DNA of 64,000 nucleotides from Lachnospiraceae bacterium (GTDB taxonomy: Bacteria; Bacillota; Clostridia; Lachnospirales; Lachnospiraceae): contig JAFVBO010000118.1 in the NCBI GenBank assembly GCA_017479935.1, positions 111,798-175,797 on the forward strand. The letters run 5' to 3'. Positions 41,197 through 49,978 of this stretch are shown here, in pieces. The stretch's first letter is position 1. Every line of letters begins with the position of its first letter. Both the position numbers and the translations under genes were made by a program. The notes beneath the pieces were generated by a model. It did not search any database. It had not been told where the DNA came from and saw nothing but the letters and a program-made list of their open reading frames with translations.

Positions 41197-43532
41197 TCCG
41201 GGAAAGACTGCTTGTGACCGGCATTGTGCAGGGGGTGGGATTTCGCCCGTTTGTACACCGGCTCACCCGGCAGTATGCCTTGAGCGGATTTATTCGCAAT
41301 ACCAGCACCGGCGTTACCATGGAAATTCAGGGCGAGGAAGCAAACCTTCTGGCCTTTCGCGTGGCACTCCTAAAGGAAGCTCCCGCCCTGGCTTCCATCG
41401 AAGGAATTCAAGTAGATACGATCAAGCCGGATTTGACAGAATCCGGCTTTCATATCATGGAGAGCAGCAAGGCGGGTGACAACCGGACGCTGATCTCCCC
41501 GGATATCGGGATCTGCGCGGACTGTAGGCGGGAACTTCTGGACCCGAACGACCGGCGCTTCCGGTATCCGTTTATCAACTGCACGAACTGTGGCCCCCGG
41601 TTTACCATCATAAAAGATGTGCCGTACGACCGGGCCCGCACGTCCATGGCACCGTTTCCTATGTGTGCCCCTTGTCAGAAGGAGTACGAAGACATAGAAA
41701 ACCGGCGCTACCACGCGCAGCCGGACTGCTGTCCGGTGTGCGGCCCGCGCCTTCTGTTTTACGACGGGAATGGCCGGGAGGGAACAGGGGATCCCCTCGT
41801 TCTGGCAAAAAAGCTCTTAAAAGAGAAGAAAATTCTGGCAGTGAAGGGCCTGGGCGGTATGCACCTGGCCTGCCGGATGGACGACGAAGAACTTGTGAAA
41901 ACCCTGCGCGCCCGGAAACAGCGCGATGAGAAGCCCTTTGCCCTCATGTGCCGGGATGTGGAGACAGCGAAGCGTTTTTGCGAGCTCAGCAAGGAAGAGG
42001 AAAAGCTTCTGACATCCCAAAGAAAGCCGATTGTGCTCTTAAAAAAGCGGGATGGAAAAGAATCGTTTTCGTACATCAGTGAAAATGAATACATGGGAGT
42101 CATGCTCCCTTATACCCCGGTTCACATTCTTCTGTTAGAAGAAGAGGAGCTGTCCGCGCTGATCATGACCAGCGCCAATCTGTCGGATTGCCCCATTGTG
42201 TACATGAACGAGGAGGCGCTGGACAAACTGTCCGGCATTGCGGACGGGTTTCTGTTAAACAACCGGGAAATTGTCACCCGCTGCGATGACTCGCTCATGG
42301 CCGTGGAGTTTCAGAAGGAATATCCCATTCGCAGAAGCCGGGGCTATGTACCCTATCCCTTGCGGGTTACCGGGGCGCTTCCCCCGGTTCTGGCCTGCGG
42401 GGCAGAGCAGAAAGCCTCCTTTTCGCTGGGCTTAGGGAATCATGTCTTTGCAAGCCAGCACATCGGAGACCTGAAAAACTGGGAGACCTTCCAGAATTAC
42501 GAGGAGCAGATCCGTCACTTTGAGCGGATGTTCAGCCTGAATCCTAAGGTGTTGGTCTGTGATCTTCACCCGGATTATCTGTCCACCGAGTATGCTATTC
42601 GCCGGGCGGAGGAGGAACACCTCCCGCTTGTTCGCGCGCAGCATCACCACGCGCATATGGCTTCCTGCATGGCGGACAATCACCTGGAGGGAAAGGTCCT
42701 TGGCCTTGTCTGGGACGGAACCGGGCTGGGGGAAGATGGCACCATCTGGGGTGGCGAGCTTCTCTACGGAGATTACAGAAAAGCCGACCGCTTAGGGTCC
42801 ATCCGCCCTGTGCGGCTTCCCGGCGGAGATAAGGCCGTGAAGGAAATCTGGCGAATCGGCTGCTCGTATTTGAAAGATGCGGGTGTTCCGGAGGAAGAGT
42901 GGGCTTCCTTTTTCGTACAGGACCCTGCCGCGAAGGGTTTGGGAAAGCTGCCTGCTGAGGAGGGCCTTACAAAGGACGTGGTCACGGAGGCGCAGCTACT
43001 GCAGACCGGACGGATGTTGGATGCGGGGCGAAACGCGCCGCTTTCCTCCGGCATGGGGCGCCTGTGTGACGGCGTATGCGCGATCCTCGGCAGAAAGGAA
43101 ATCGCCTCCTATGAAGGGCAGGGCGCAGTCCTTTTAGAGGCAATGGCGGAAGATACGTCCCTTTACTACCCGGTATCTTACGAGGAAATAAACGGGGTAT
43201 ACACGGCGGACGTAAGAACACTCATACAGGCGATCGCCTCCGATTGTAAAGAGGGACGCCATAAGGGACGGTCCGTTTTTGCGATCGCCGGAGCGTTTCA
43301 CAACTCTCTGGCACATCTGGCCCTGGACGAATGTCTGCACGCGGTAAAGCGCACCGGAGAAAGACGGGTGGTCTTATCCGGGGGCGTGTTTCAGAACAGA
43401 CGGCTGCTTCGTCTGCTGGTCCCGCTTCTTAAGAAGAACGGGCTGCAGGTTTTCCTGCACTCGCGTGTTTCTGCGAATGACGAGGGAATCAGCCTGGGGC
43501 AGGCAATGATCGGAGCGGCGAGAAACCAATAA
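41193..43532 (+). CDS. hypF: Carbamoyltransferase HypF
   Basis: 779 residues, full length. First enzyme of CN ligand synthesis: converts carbamoyl phosphate to a thiocarbamate on HypE. N-terminal acylphosphatase domain 'VTGIVQGVGFRPFVHRLTRQ'; two zinc fingers with 'CADC', 'CTNCGPR', 'CAPC' and 'CPVCGPR'; YrdC-like domain in the middle ('GGMHLACRMDD', 'IMTSANLSDCPI'); Kae1-like C-terminal part with 'AQHHHAHMASCMADN' and 'LSGGVFQNRRL'. Directly coupled to the ferredoxin-like subunit gene. Confidence 0.96.
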   Translation: MIRERLLVTGIVQGVGFRPFVHRLTRQYALSGFIRNTSTGVTMEIQGEEANLLAFRVALLKEAPALASIEGIQVDTIKPDLTESGFHIMESSKAGDNRTLISPDIGICADCRRELLDPNDRRFRYPFINCTNCGPRFTIIKDVPYDRARTSMAPFPMCAPCQKEYEDIENRRYHAQPDCCPVCGPRLLFYDGNGREGTGDPLVLAKKLLKEKKILAVKGLGGMHLACRMDDEELVKTLRARKQRDEKPFALMCRDVETAKRFCELSKEEEKLLTSQRKPIVLLKKRDGKESFSYISENEYMGVMLPYTPVHILLLEEEELSALIMTSANLSDCPIVYMNEEALDKLSGIADGFLLNNREIVTRCDDSLMAVEFQKEYPIRRSRGYVPYPLRVTGALPPVLACGAEQKASFSLGLGNHVFASQHIGDLKNWETFQNYEEQIRHFERMFSLNPKVLVCDLHPDYLSTEYAIRRAEEEHLPLVRAQHHHAHMASCMADNHLEGKVLGLVWDGTGLGEDGTIWGGELLYGDYRKADRLGSIRPVRLPGGDKAVKEIWRIGCSYLKDAGVPEEEWASFFVQDPAAKGLGKLPAEEGLTKDVVTEAQLLQTGRMLDAGRNAPLSSGMGRLCDGVCAILGRKEIASYEGQGAVLLEAMAEDTSLYYPVSYEEINGVYTADVRTLIQAIASDCKEGRHKGRSVFAIAGAFHNSLAHLALDECLHAVKRTGERRVVLSGGVFQNRRLLRLLVPLLKKNGLQVFLHSRVSANDEGISLGQAMIGAARNQ

Positions 43533-43618
43533 AAATATACAGGCAGTGCTCACACGCTGCTTCACAGAGCATGAAAGCTGAATAGAGTCGCTTTCATATG
43601 AGAGAGGAACATACAATT

Positions 43619-43849
43619 ATGTGTCTGGCGGTTCCACTGAAAGTGGTGGAGAAAAACGGCAGCGATGCGGTTGCCGAGGTGGACGGTATCAAAAGAAAGG
43701 TCCGCCTGGATTTTGTGCCGGAGGCATGCCCCGGCGATTACGTGATGGTGCACGCAGGGTTTGCCATTGAGCGGTTAGACCCCAAGCAGGCCGAGGAAAA
43801 TCTGGCAGCCATCCGGGAGGTGGCGGATGCAGTCGCAGGACTTGAATGA
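43619..43849 (+). CDS. hypC: Hydrogenase assembly chaperone HypC
   Basis: 76 residues, HypC/HybG/HupF family. It carries the Fe(CN)2CO unit with HypD. The start must be ATG 43619, giving 'MCLAVPLKVVEK' with the essential Cys2; the frame open from 43598 would bury it. AGAGAGG is the ribosome site. Overlaps hypD by 23 nt. Confidence 0.95.
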   Translation: MCLAVPLKVVEKNGSDAVAEVDGIKRKVRLDFVPEACPGDYVMVHAGFAIERLDPKQAEENLAAIREVADAVAGLE

Positions 43850-44954
43850 TCCAGGAAGGATCGAACATCAGGGATTTAACGACCGGGACCGGATTGGGCG
43901 TCTGATTTCTGAATTAAAGAAAGAGACCTCCCGCCCGTATCGGCTGATGGAAGTGTGCGGAACGCACACGATGGCGATCGCGAAGATGGGTCTCAAGCAG
44001 ATGCTCCCGAAGAATATCAAGCTTCTGTCGGGCCCGGGCTGCCCTGTTTGCGTGACACCGGCCGGAGTCATGGACGAGGTGCTGCGCCTTTCGGAGAACC
44101 CGGATGTGATCCTGGCTTCGTATGGGGACATGATCCGCGTGCCGGGAAGCGTGCCGGGCGATAACCTGCAAAGGCGAAAGGCCCTGGGCGCGAAGGTGGA
44201 GATGGTGTATTCCGCCCTGGATGCGGTAGAGCTGGCCGAAAAGAATCCGGGAAAGCATGTGGTTTTTCTGGGCGTTGGCTTTGAAACGACCGCGCCGGGG
44301 ACAGCGGTGGCCATTCTGGAAGCGAAAAAGCGGAAGCTTTCGGGGTTTCACGTCCTTTGCATGTTAAAACGAGTGGAGCCGGCGCTCCGGGCCCTCATAG
44401 AGGCGGATGACTTTCAGGTAGATGGCTTTTTGTGTCCGGGCCATGTCGCCACGATCATCGGCGAAGAGGGGTTTCGTTTCCTGACAGACGAGTACAGGAT
44501 CCCGGCGGTGATCACCGGCTTTGAGGCGGGGGATATCACAACCGCGGTGTATGAACTGGTGCGGATGATCCGGGACGGGAAACCGGCCCTTTGGAACGAG
44601 TACACCCGGGCGGTACGCCCGGAGGGCAATCCCGCCGCGCGGGCCATCATGGAGCGCGTGTTCGAAGCGCGAAAAGATGTGTGGCGCGGACTGGGGACGA
44701 TGGAAGAGAGCGGCCTCAAAATCCGGGATGAATTCCGGGAATTTGACGCAGAGCTTGTCTTTGACCTGCATCCCATGGATAAGGAAGCGGTGACGGGCTG
44801 CCGCTGCGGGCAGATTATCCGCGGCGTCATGGATCCCGGCAGCTGCCCGTTATTTGGAAAGGTCTGCACGCCGGACAATCCCGTGGGCCCCTGCATGGTG
44901 TCCGGGGAAGGCGCCTGCGCGGCGGCGTACCGGTATGGAACGCTCTCAATGTAA
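43827..44954 (+). CDS. hypD: Hydrogenase formation protein HypD
   Basis: 375 residues. Scaffold where the Fe(CN)2CO group is assembled. Key cysteines: 'CGTHTMAIAKMG', 'LSGPGCPVCVTPAGVMDE', and the C-terminal 4Fe-4S site in 'CRCGQIIRGVMDPGSCPLFG' plus 'GKVCTPDNPVGPC'. N-terminal ~20 residues are not conserved and ATG 43827 lies inside hypC, so a slightly later start is possible. Confidence 0.95.
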   Translation: MQSQDLNDPGRIEHQGFNDRDRIGRLISELKKETSRPYRLMEVCGTHTMAIAKMGLKQMLPKNIKLLSGPGCPVCVTPAGVMDEVLRLSENPDVILASYGDMIRVPGSVPGDNLQRRKALGAKVEMVYSALDAVELAEKNPGKHVVFLGVGFETTAPGTAVAILEAKKRKLSGFHVLCMLKRVEPALRALIEADDFQVDGFLCPGHVATIIGEEGFRFLTDEYRIPAVITGFEAGDITTAVYELVRMIRDGKPALWNEYTRAVRPEGNPAARAIMERVFEARKDVWRGLGTMEESGLKIRDEFREFDAELVFDLHPMDKEAVTGCRCGQIIRGVMDPGSCPLFGKVCTPDNPVGPCMVSGEGACAAAYRYGTLSM

Positions 44955-45048
44955 TAGCAGCCCACTTATGGGCATATAGGAAAGGACTGGTATTCCTTCT
45001 TCCAGGGAAGAAAGACAATACAGCCTTATAACAGGGGAGGAATCGCGT

Positions 45049-46050
45049 TTGGAAGAGATTATCACACTGGATTACGGCAGTGGCGGAAAGAAGACTTCCC
45101 AGCTGATCGAAGAGATTCTTCTGCCCGCGTTTCAGAATGACGCGCTGGGCGCTTTAAGTGACGGGGCCGTGCTTTCCGGAGAAGAAAAACTGGTGTTTTC
45201 CACCGACAGTTTCGTGGTCAACCCGCTGTTTTTCCCGGGCGGCAACATCGGAAAGCTGTCCGTGTGCGGCACCGTGAACGACCTCAGCGTGAGCGGCGGA
45301 ATCCCGAAATATTTAAGCCTCTCTTTCATCCTGGAGGAGGGCTTTCCCATGGACAGCCTGAAGAAGATCGTCGCGTCCATCCGGGATACAGCAAACTCCT
45401 GCGGGGTGCAGATCGTCACAGGTGACACCAAGGTGGTGGAACGCGGCAAGGGCGACGGGATTTACATCAACACGGCGGGGATCGGCTTTCTTCGCTGTCC
45501 GGGCCTGGGAACCGATCGGATCCGGGAAGGCGACGCGGTTTTATTAAGCGGAACGGCGGGAGATCACAGTACGGCTGTGATGCTGGCGAGAGACGGCCTT
45601 TTAAGCGAGGGCGGCGTAGTCTCGGATTGCCAGCCGCTTCACCTGCTGGCGCAGAAGCTGTTTGAGCTCGGACCGGCGCTGCGGGTGCTTCGGGACCCCA
45701 CGCGGGGCGGCATCGCCACAACGCTGAACGAGTTTGTGGAAAACGGGCCGTTTACCATAGAGCTGGAGGAAGAGGCGATCCCGGTGAAGCCTGCCGTGGC
45801 CGGTGCCTGTGACATTCTGGGGCTGGATCCTCTGTACTGTGCCAACGAAGGAAAACTTCTGGCCATCGTTTCCGCGGACCAGGCCCAGGAGGCTTTAGCG
45901 CGGATGCGGAGCCTTCCGGAAGGGGCGGACGCTGCCATCATCGGCCAGGTGAGCACCAAGGCTCCCGGCCGGGTGCTTTTAAAAACCAGCTTCGGCGGCA
46001 CACGGATTCTCACGAAACTGACGGGAAGTCAACTCCCTAGAATCTGTTAA
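45049..46050 (+). CDS. hypE: Carbamoyl dehydratase HypE
   Basis: 333 residues from TTG 45049 (site AGGGGAGG). PurM/AIRS-like ATPase that dehydrates the thiocarbamate to thiocyanate. N-terminal 'ITLDYGSGGKKTSQLIEEI', 'FSTDSFVVNPLFFPGGNIGK', 'GDTKVVERGKGDGIYINTAG', and the C-terminus ends 'PRIC', where the last Cys accepts the carbamoyl group. Completes the hyp set (A, B, F, C, D, E) in this operon. Confidence 0.96.
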   Translation: MEEIITLDYGSGGKKTSQLIEEILLPAFQNDALGALSDGAVLSGEEKLVFSTDSFVVNPLFFPGGNIGKLSVCGTVNDLSVSGGIPKYLSLSFILEEGFPMDSLKKIVASIRDTANSCGVQIVTGDTKVVERGKGDGIYINTAGIGFLRCPGLGTDRIREGDAVLLSGTAGDHSTAVMLARDGLLSEGGVVSDCQPLHLLAQKLFELGPALRVLRDPTRGGIATTLNEFVENGPFTIELEEEAIPVKPAVAGACDILGLDPLYCANEGKLLAIVSADQAQEALARMRSLPEGADAAIIGQVSTKAPGRVLLKTSFGGTRILTKLTGSQLPRIC

Positions 46051-46061
46051 AAACAAAAAAC

Positions 46062-46111
46062 ACATGCAGGTCAGTGAAAGCCGCGAAGCGCAGGGACTGT
46101 GACCTGCATGT
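46062..46111 (+). promoter_or_regulatory. Hairpin between hypE and the NuoC-like gene
   Basis: Perfect 12-bp inverted repeat ACATGCAGGTCA / TGACCTGCATGT enclosing 26 nt. No U-tract, so more likely an RNA stabiliser, processing site or operator than a terminator. Confidence 0.55.
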
Positions 46112-46141
46112 AGAGTATATCATTCAAAGGAGAGATGAATC

Positions 46142-46528
46142 ATGCAGTACAACAACAAACATGTCATCAAGAAAGATGAAGTGGTATCCACCGCGAAAAA
46201 GATGAAGAAAGCCGGAAACATGCTGGGCATGATTCATGGCCACATTGACAAGGAAGGAAAGAAAGTCATCACCTATGATTACTTCATTGGAGAGAACGTC
46301 GAATCCTACGAAGTGGTCGGCGAGGATGTCCTTCCCACCATCTCCGATATCTATCAGACGGCTGCCTCCTGGGCGGAGCGGGAGATTGGAGAGCTGATCG
46401 GCATGAAATTTGAAGGCCTCGATATGTCCAAGAGACTCTTTTTGCCCAACGACCTTCTGGAGGGAGAAGGCCAGATCCTGGTGACACCGCTGGCGGAACT
46501 CCGCGAAAAGAATATTGGAGTCAACTAG
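46142..46528 (+). CDS. NuoC-like 30-kDa-type hydrogenase subunit (MbhK/EchD-like)
   Basis: 128 residues, easily missed as hypothetical. The middle reads 'DIYQTAASWAEREIGELIG' then 'MKFEGLDMSKRLFLPND', which matches the NuoC/EchD signature (Ile/Ala-D-hydrophobic ... W-x-E-R-E-x2-D-hydrophobic-x-G ... F-x-G-x4-R-hydrophobic-LP). The family Asp is replaced by Glu. The N-terminal half ('VITYDYFIGENVESYEV') fits the beta-sheet part, shortened. It supplies the otherwise missing peripheral subunit that clamps large and small subunits, and ends the operon. ATG 46142 follows AAAGGAGAG. Confidence 0.78.
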   Translation: MQYNNKHVIKKDEVVSTAKKMKKAGNMLGMIHGHIDKEGKKVITYDYFIGENVESYEVVGEDVLPTISDIYQTAASWAEREIGELIGMKFEGLDMSKRLFLPNDLLEGEGQILVTPLAELREKNIGVN

Positions 46529-46584
46529 TTTCCTGGATTAGAGCAATAAAGAAGTTTTAACCAATAAAAAATTAAGAAACAGTA

Positions 46585-46613
46585 TTCAAAATAATCCTCC
46601 TTTCTGCTATAAT
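46585..46613 (+). promoter_or_regulatory. Promoter of the GPH transporter gene
   Basis: TTCAAA at 46585-46590, 17-nt spacer, consensus TATAAT at 46608-46613. The leader (about 85 nt) has a GC-rich CCGC ... GCGG stem. Confidence 0.6.
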
Positions 46614-46703
46614 GATACAGACGCATTCTTTCCTGCCGCGCTCCCGGCGGTAGGGCAAAAAATTTGCAAAAGTATCAGGGAGAAGCAAAAGGAGGATTTT
46701 TCT

Positions 46704-48515
46704 ATGAATGAGAAAAGCAAAGAAAACTTTTTTGATAAGTTACCGCCGAGTCTTATCAAAAAGAACAACGTGACGATCTTCCCTGAAGGTATCGTCGGTT
46801 ACCTGATTGGACCTACCCTGGCCCTGCTCGCGAACTCCGTCCTGTCCGGTTACTTCAACAAGTACATGTCGGATGTTCTGCACGTCAATACCTGGGCAAG
46901 CGCCTTCTTTACCTGGCTGCCGGTTATCTCCGTTATTTTCGTAGTAATCGGTAACATCCTGGTTGGCCGTCTGATGGATAACCTGCAGTCCAAAGCAGGC
47001 AAGGCTCGTCCGCTGCTGCTGGTCTCCCTCCCGATTGCCCTGATCGCTTTGTTATTCCTGTTTGTGTTCTCACCGTACAACGCAAACAATACGGATTGGC
47101 ACACCGGTGCTTTAGTCTGCATCGCAATCGGTTATAACCTGTGGTTCGCGTTTGCGTATCCGATGTACTATACGCCTCACGCTGCCCTGGTCAGCCTTTC
47201 TACCCGTAACTCCGGCGACCGTGGTCTCCTTGCGACTATCTCCAACGCGACCGCGCTGGCTGCCATGGGTCTTTCCAGCATGATCCTTCCGTTCTTCCTG
47301 GATAAGCTGTTCGTGTACGATATGAGCGGAACCGGTACTCCGGTTATGAACGATGCCGGAAATATCGCGTACTATGTGGACGCGGCCGGATCTCCGATCT
47401 ATGACACGCTGGCTTCCTACAATGCCTGGAAGGTCTTCGTCATCGCCCTGCTGGTCATCACCATCATCGGCGCTCTGGTCGAGTACTTCTTCACCCGTGA
47501 GCGTGTTACGGAAGAAACGATGGGAACTTCCACCGAGACCAAGGCTGCTCTGCCGATCGGCAAGCAGGCTGCCATCTGCTTCAAGGATCACTTCTGGGTG
47601 ATCATGATGGTCTTCTTCTTCCTGTATCAGCTTGGTGGTATGTTAAAGAACGTATCCCAGAACTACTTCTGCACCGCCATGTTCAAGGATGCCATGGGCA
47701 ACTACACCGTGGCCTACGGCGGACAGCTGCAGGGTACCTTAGCCATCATCGGCGCCATCCCTACCGCCATCGGTATGGTGATCTCCCTGCCTCTGGCCAA
47801 CATGCTGGGAAGCAAGGGCAAAGCCATCCTGTGCGGCGCTGCCGTTGCGGTTTTAGGCGGTCTTCTTGGTATGATCGCTCCCAACAACTTCGTCATCGTT
47901 GTCATCTCCTTCGTTGTGAAGGCGTTAGGTTCCACTCCGGCTATGTACCTGTCCCTGGCCCTCTTAGCCGATATCTTTGATCATCAGGAAGCCGTCTACG
48001 GTGTCCGTACCGACGGTCTGTCCATGACGATCTACGGTGCCATCATGGCTGGTATGACTGGTCTTGCGACCGGCGCATTAAACGCTGTGTTAAGCGCTGT
48101 TAACTATGATGTTGCTACCCTGCAGACCAACGAAGCTCTCCGCGCCGCGATGCCTTGGGTATTCATCGGCGGTGAGACCATCTGCTACTTTGGTATCTTC
48201 TTACTCTTCCTGATGATGGGTGTTGAGAAGTTCAGCAAGATCGACCACATTGCGATCGTTGCCGATCAGAAGGCTGCCGCTGCAGCGGAAGGCCGTGCCT
48301 ACATCTCCGCTGAGGAGAAGATCCGTCAGGAAGAAGGCGAAGAGGCTTATCAGGCAGAGCCGAAGAAGCAGGCGGATGCCGCCGCGAAGGAAGCGGAGCG
48401 CGTTGCGAAGCTCACCGATGAGCAGCGCAAGGCTGAGGCAGATGCGGAAGCGAAGGTTGTTGCCGAGTTCAACAAGCTGCGTAAGAAAGCGGGCCGCTCT
48501 GAAGTAACGCTGTAA
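46704..48515 (+). CDS. GPH-type MFS glycoside transporter with charged C-terminal tail
   Basis: 603 residues; 12 TM helices in the first ~520, with the family-like 'VGRLMDNLQSKAGKARPLLL' loop and 'DIFDHQEAVYGVRTDGLSM' in the second half. The last ~90 residues are a soluble Lys/Glu/Ala-rich helix ('AAAKEAERVAKLTDEQRKAE'), absent from standard GPH carriers. Codon choice looks like that of strongly expressed genes (many GGT, CGT and CTG codons). It stands alone with its own promoter and terminator and faces an AraC-type regulator gene. Probably imports the glycoside used by the GH31 enzymes at 53.8-58.9 kb (inference). Confidence 0.83.
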   Translation: MNEKSKENFFDKLPPSLIKKNNVTIFPEGIVGYLIGPTLALLANSVLSGYFNKYMSDVLHVNTWASAFFTWLPVISVIFVVIGNILVGRLMDNLQSKAGKARPLLLVSLPIALIALLFLFVFSPYNANNTDWHTGALVCIAIGYNLWFAFAYPMYYTPHAALVSLSTRNSGDRGLLATISNATALAAMGLSSMILPFFLDKLFVYDMSGTGTPVMNDAGNIAYYVDAAGSPIYDTLASYNAWKVFVIALLVITIIGALVEYFFTRERVTEETMGTSTETKAALPIGKQAAICFKDHFWVIMMVFFFLYQLGGMLKNVSQNYFCTAMFKDAMGNYTVAYGGQLQGTLAIIGAIPTAIGMVISLPLANMLGSKGKAILCGAAVAVLGGLLGMIAPNNFVIVVISFVVKALGSTPAMYLSLALLADIFDHQEAVYGVRTDGLSMTIYGAIMAGMTGLATGALNAVLSAVNYDVATLQTNEALRAAMPWVFIGGETICYFGIFLLFLMMGVEKFSKIDHIAIVADQKAAAAAEGRAYISAEEKIRQEEGEEAYQAEPKKQADAAAKEAERVAKLTDEQRKAEADAEAKVVAEFNKLRKKAGRSEVTL

Positions 48516-48582
48516 GCAAATAGAAAGGCTTCAAAATGCGCTTACTTTAGGGTCCGGGTTTTGAAACCTATACAGTAGAAGA

Positions 48583-48617
48583 AAAAATCCCTGCCGGGTG
48601 TCCGGCAGGGATTTTTT
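48583..48617 (+). terminator. Bidirectional terminator between the transporter and araC-type genes
   Basis: AAAAAATCCCTGCCGG pairs perfectly with CCGGCAGGGATTTTTT (16 bp, short GTG-type loop). A- and T-tracts on both sides serve the two converging genes. Confidence 0.92.
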
Positions 48618-48658
48618 GCGTGTAAAAAAGGGAAATTCGCATGGCGTAAAGCTGGATG

Positions 48659-49534
48659 TCAGCGAAGGCTTTTCCGGTATTCGGAGGGCGTAATGCCGTA
48701 GAGCTTTTTGAAAGTTTTGACAAAGCTGGAGTAGTCGGAAAACCCGCTTTCCATGCTGGCCTCTAAGATATTTCGCCCCTCGGAAATGAAAACGCGCGCG
48801 CTTTGCATGCGCAGGGTGGTCAGGTACCCGTGCACGCTTTGCATGGTATATTCCTTAAAAATGCGGGAGAGGTGCTCACGGCTGACAAAGCAGTAGTCTG
48901 CCACATCGTTCACGCCGATGAGCGGATTCTTGTAGTTGTCCTGCAAAAATTTGACGGCGGCGGCAGCCAGCGGATTGGCGGTGGGCGGCTTTTCGAACGA
49001 GCTGCTTTCCTCCAGACATTTTAAAATACACATGAATTCCGTCAGCTGTCCCTGATACACGGATTCCTGCAGGCGCTTCGGAAGCTTCTCAGTGCGGGCC
49101 ATGCTCTCGAAAAGGCCGCGCAGGTCCCAGTAACCGGCCATTTCCGCCGTGATGATGGTGATGGTGTACTCCCAGGAGGAATGCTGAAGCCCCATTTGAA
49201 TGCTGGTGCGATTCCAGAAGGCGCCGTCGATCTGGGTCACAAGGCGCTCGGAGATATCGGTGTTGATGTTGTAGCGCCCGGAATGAAACACGCCGCGCGG
49301 GAACAGGATCATATCGCCTTCGTTGATCTGATACAGACTTCCGCCGGAGGAGTATAAAGCCCCGCCCTTGATGGGCAGGATGGCCTCGTAGTAGGGGTGG
49401 GAATGAACCACGGACTGTGTGTTCAGTTTGTTGGTAAACCATGTGACCACAATCTGCTGCGGGAGGATGCTCTGCGCTTCCTCGGGGGTAAGGAAATTAT
49501 CGACAATATGGGAAAGCTTGTGTTTGTATGCCAT
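48659..49534 (-). CDS. AraC family transcriptional regulator
   Basis: 291 residues from the ATG at 49534, preceded by AGGAGGGTCCTC; the longer frame upstream lacks a ribosome site. N-terminal cupin-like sensor ('HSHPYYEAILPIKGGALYSS' region) and a C-terminal double helix-turn-helix ('VADYCFVSREHLSRIFKEYT' and 'ILEASMESGFSDYSSFVKTF', ending 'GITPSEYRKSLR'). It is the only long gene on the - strand and lies between the GPH transporter and the TRAP/GH31 genes, so it probably controls one or both in response to a sugar. Confidence 0.9.
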   Translation of the reverse strand: MAYKHKLSHIVDNFLTPEEAQSILPQQIVVTWFTNKLNTQSVVHSHPYYEAILPIKGGALYSSGGSLYQINEGDMILFPRGVFHSGRYNINTDISERLVTQIDGAFWNRTSIQMGLQHSSWEYTITIITAEMAGYWDLRGLFESMARTEKLPKRLQESVYQGQLTEFMCILKCLEESSSFEKPPTANPLAAAAVKFLQDNYKNPLIGVNDVADYCFVSREHLSRIFKEYTMQSVHGYLTTLRMQSARVFISEGRNILEASMESGFSDYSSFVKTFKKLYGITPSEYRKSLR

Positions 49535-49561
49535 GAGGACCCTCCTTTTCGTGTGTTTTAG

Positions 49562-49589
49562 TGTATCACATTTTGCAGATGGAAAGCAA
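49562..49589 (-). promoter_or_regulatory. Weak candidate promoter for the AraC-type gene
   Basis: On the - strand, TTGCTT (49584-49589) and GATACA (49562-49567) are 16 nt apart. The rest of the 444-nt gene-free region 49535-49978 is AT-rich, without repeats or ORFs. Confidence 0.3.
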
Positions 49590-49934
49590 CTGCAAAAAAA
49601 CATGTGGCCATCAGTGAAAAAAGAAAAACAAAAAACGTGGAGATGAGAACAAACAGATGAATATGAACTTCCACCTGACACTATCTGGAAAACTGGGAAA
49701 TAATGAAAGCATATGCTATAGATATAATAGAAAAAATGCACAATGAGATTTAGCACATTTTCATTTACGTGAAAGAACTGCCTGGAAAGGAAATGCCTTA
49801 AAGCGACAGGAAAAACAGGAAAAATTCCGGAAAAAGGGAACTGGAATATGGCAAAAACAGGTGCAGGTGAATCAACATATCACAAATTGCATGATTTATG
49901 ACACAAAAGAAGAAGATAATGCCTGCCGGGACGT

Positions 49935-49940
49935 TATAAT
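49935..49940 (+). promoter_or_regulatory. Candidate -10 element upstream of the YcxB-like gene
   Basis: TATAAT 39 nt before the start codon; no convincing -35 at 16-18 nt. Confidence 0.35.
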
Positions 49941-49978
49941 AGTAAAGGTGCAAGAGAAAAGGGACAGGAGAGGAGAAG

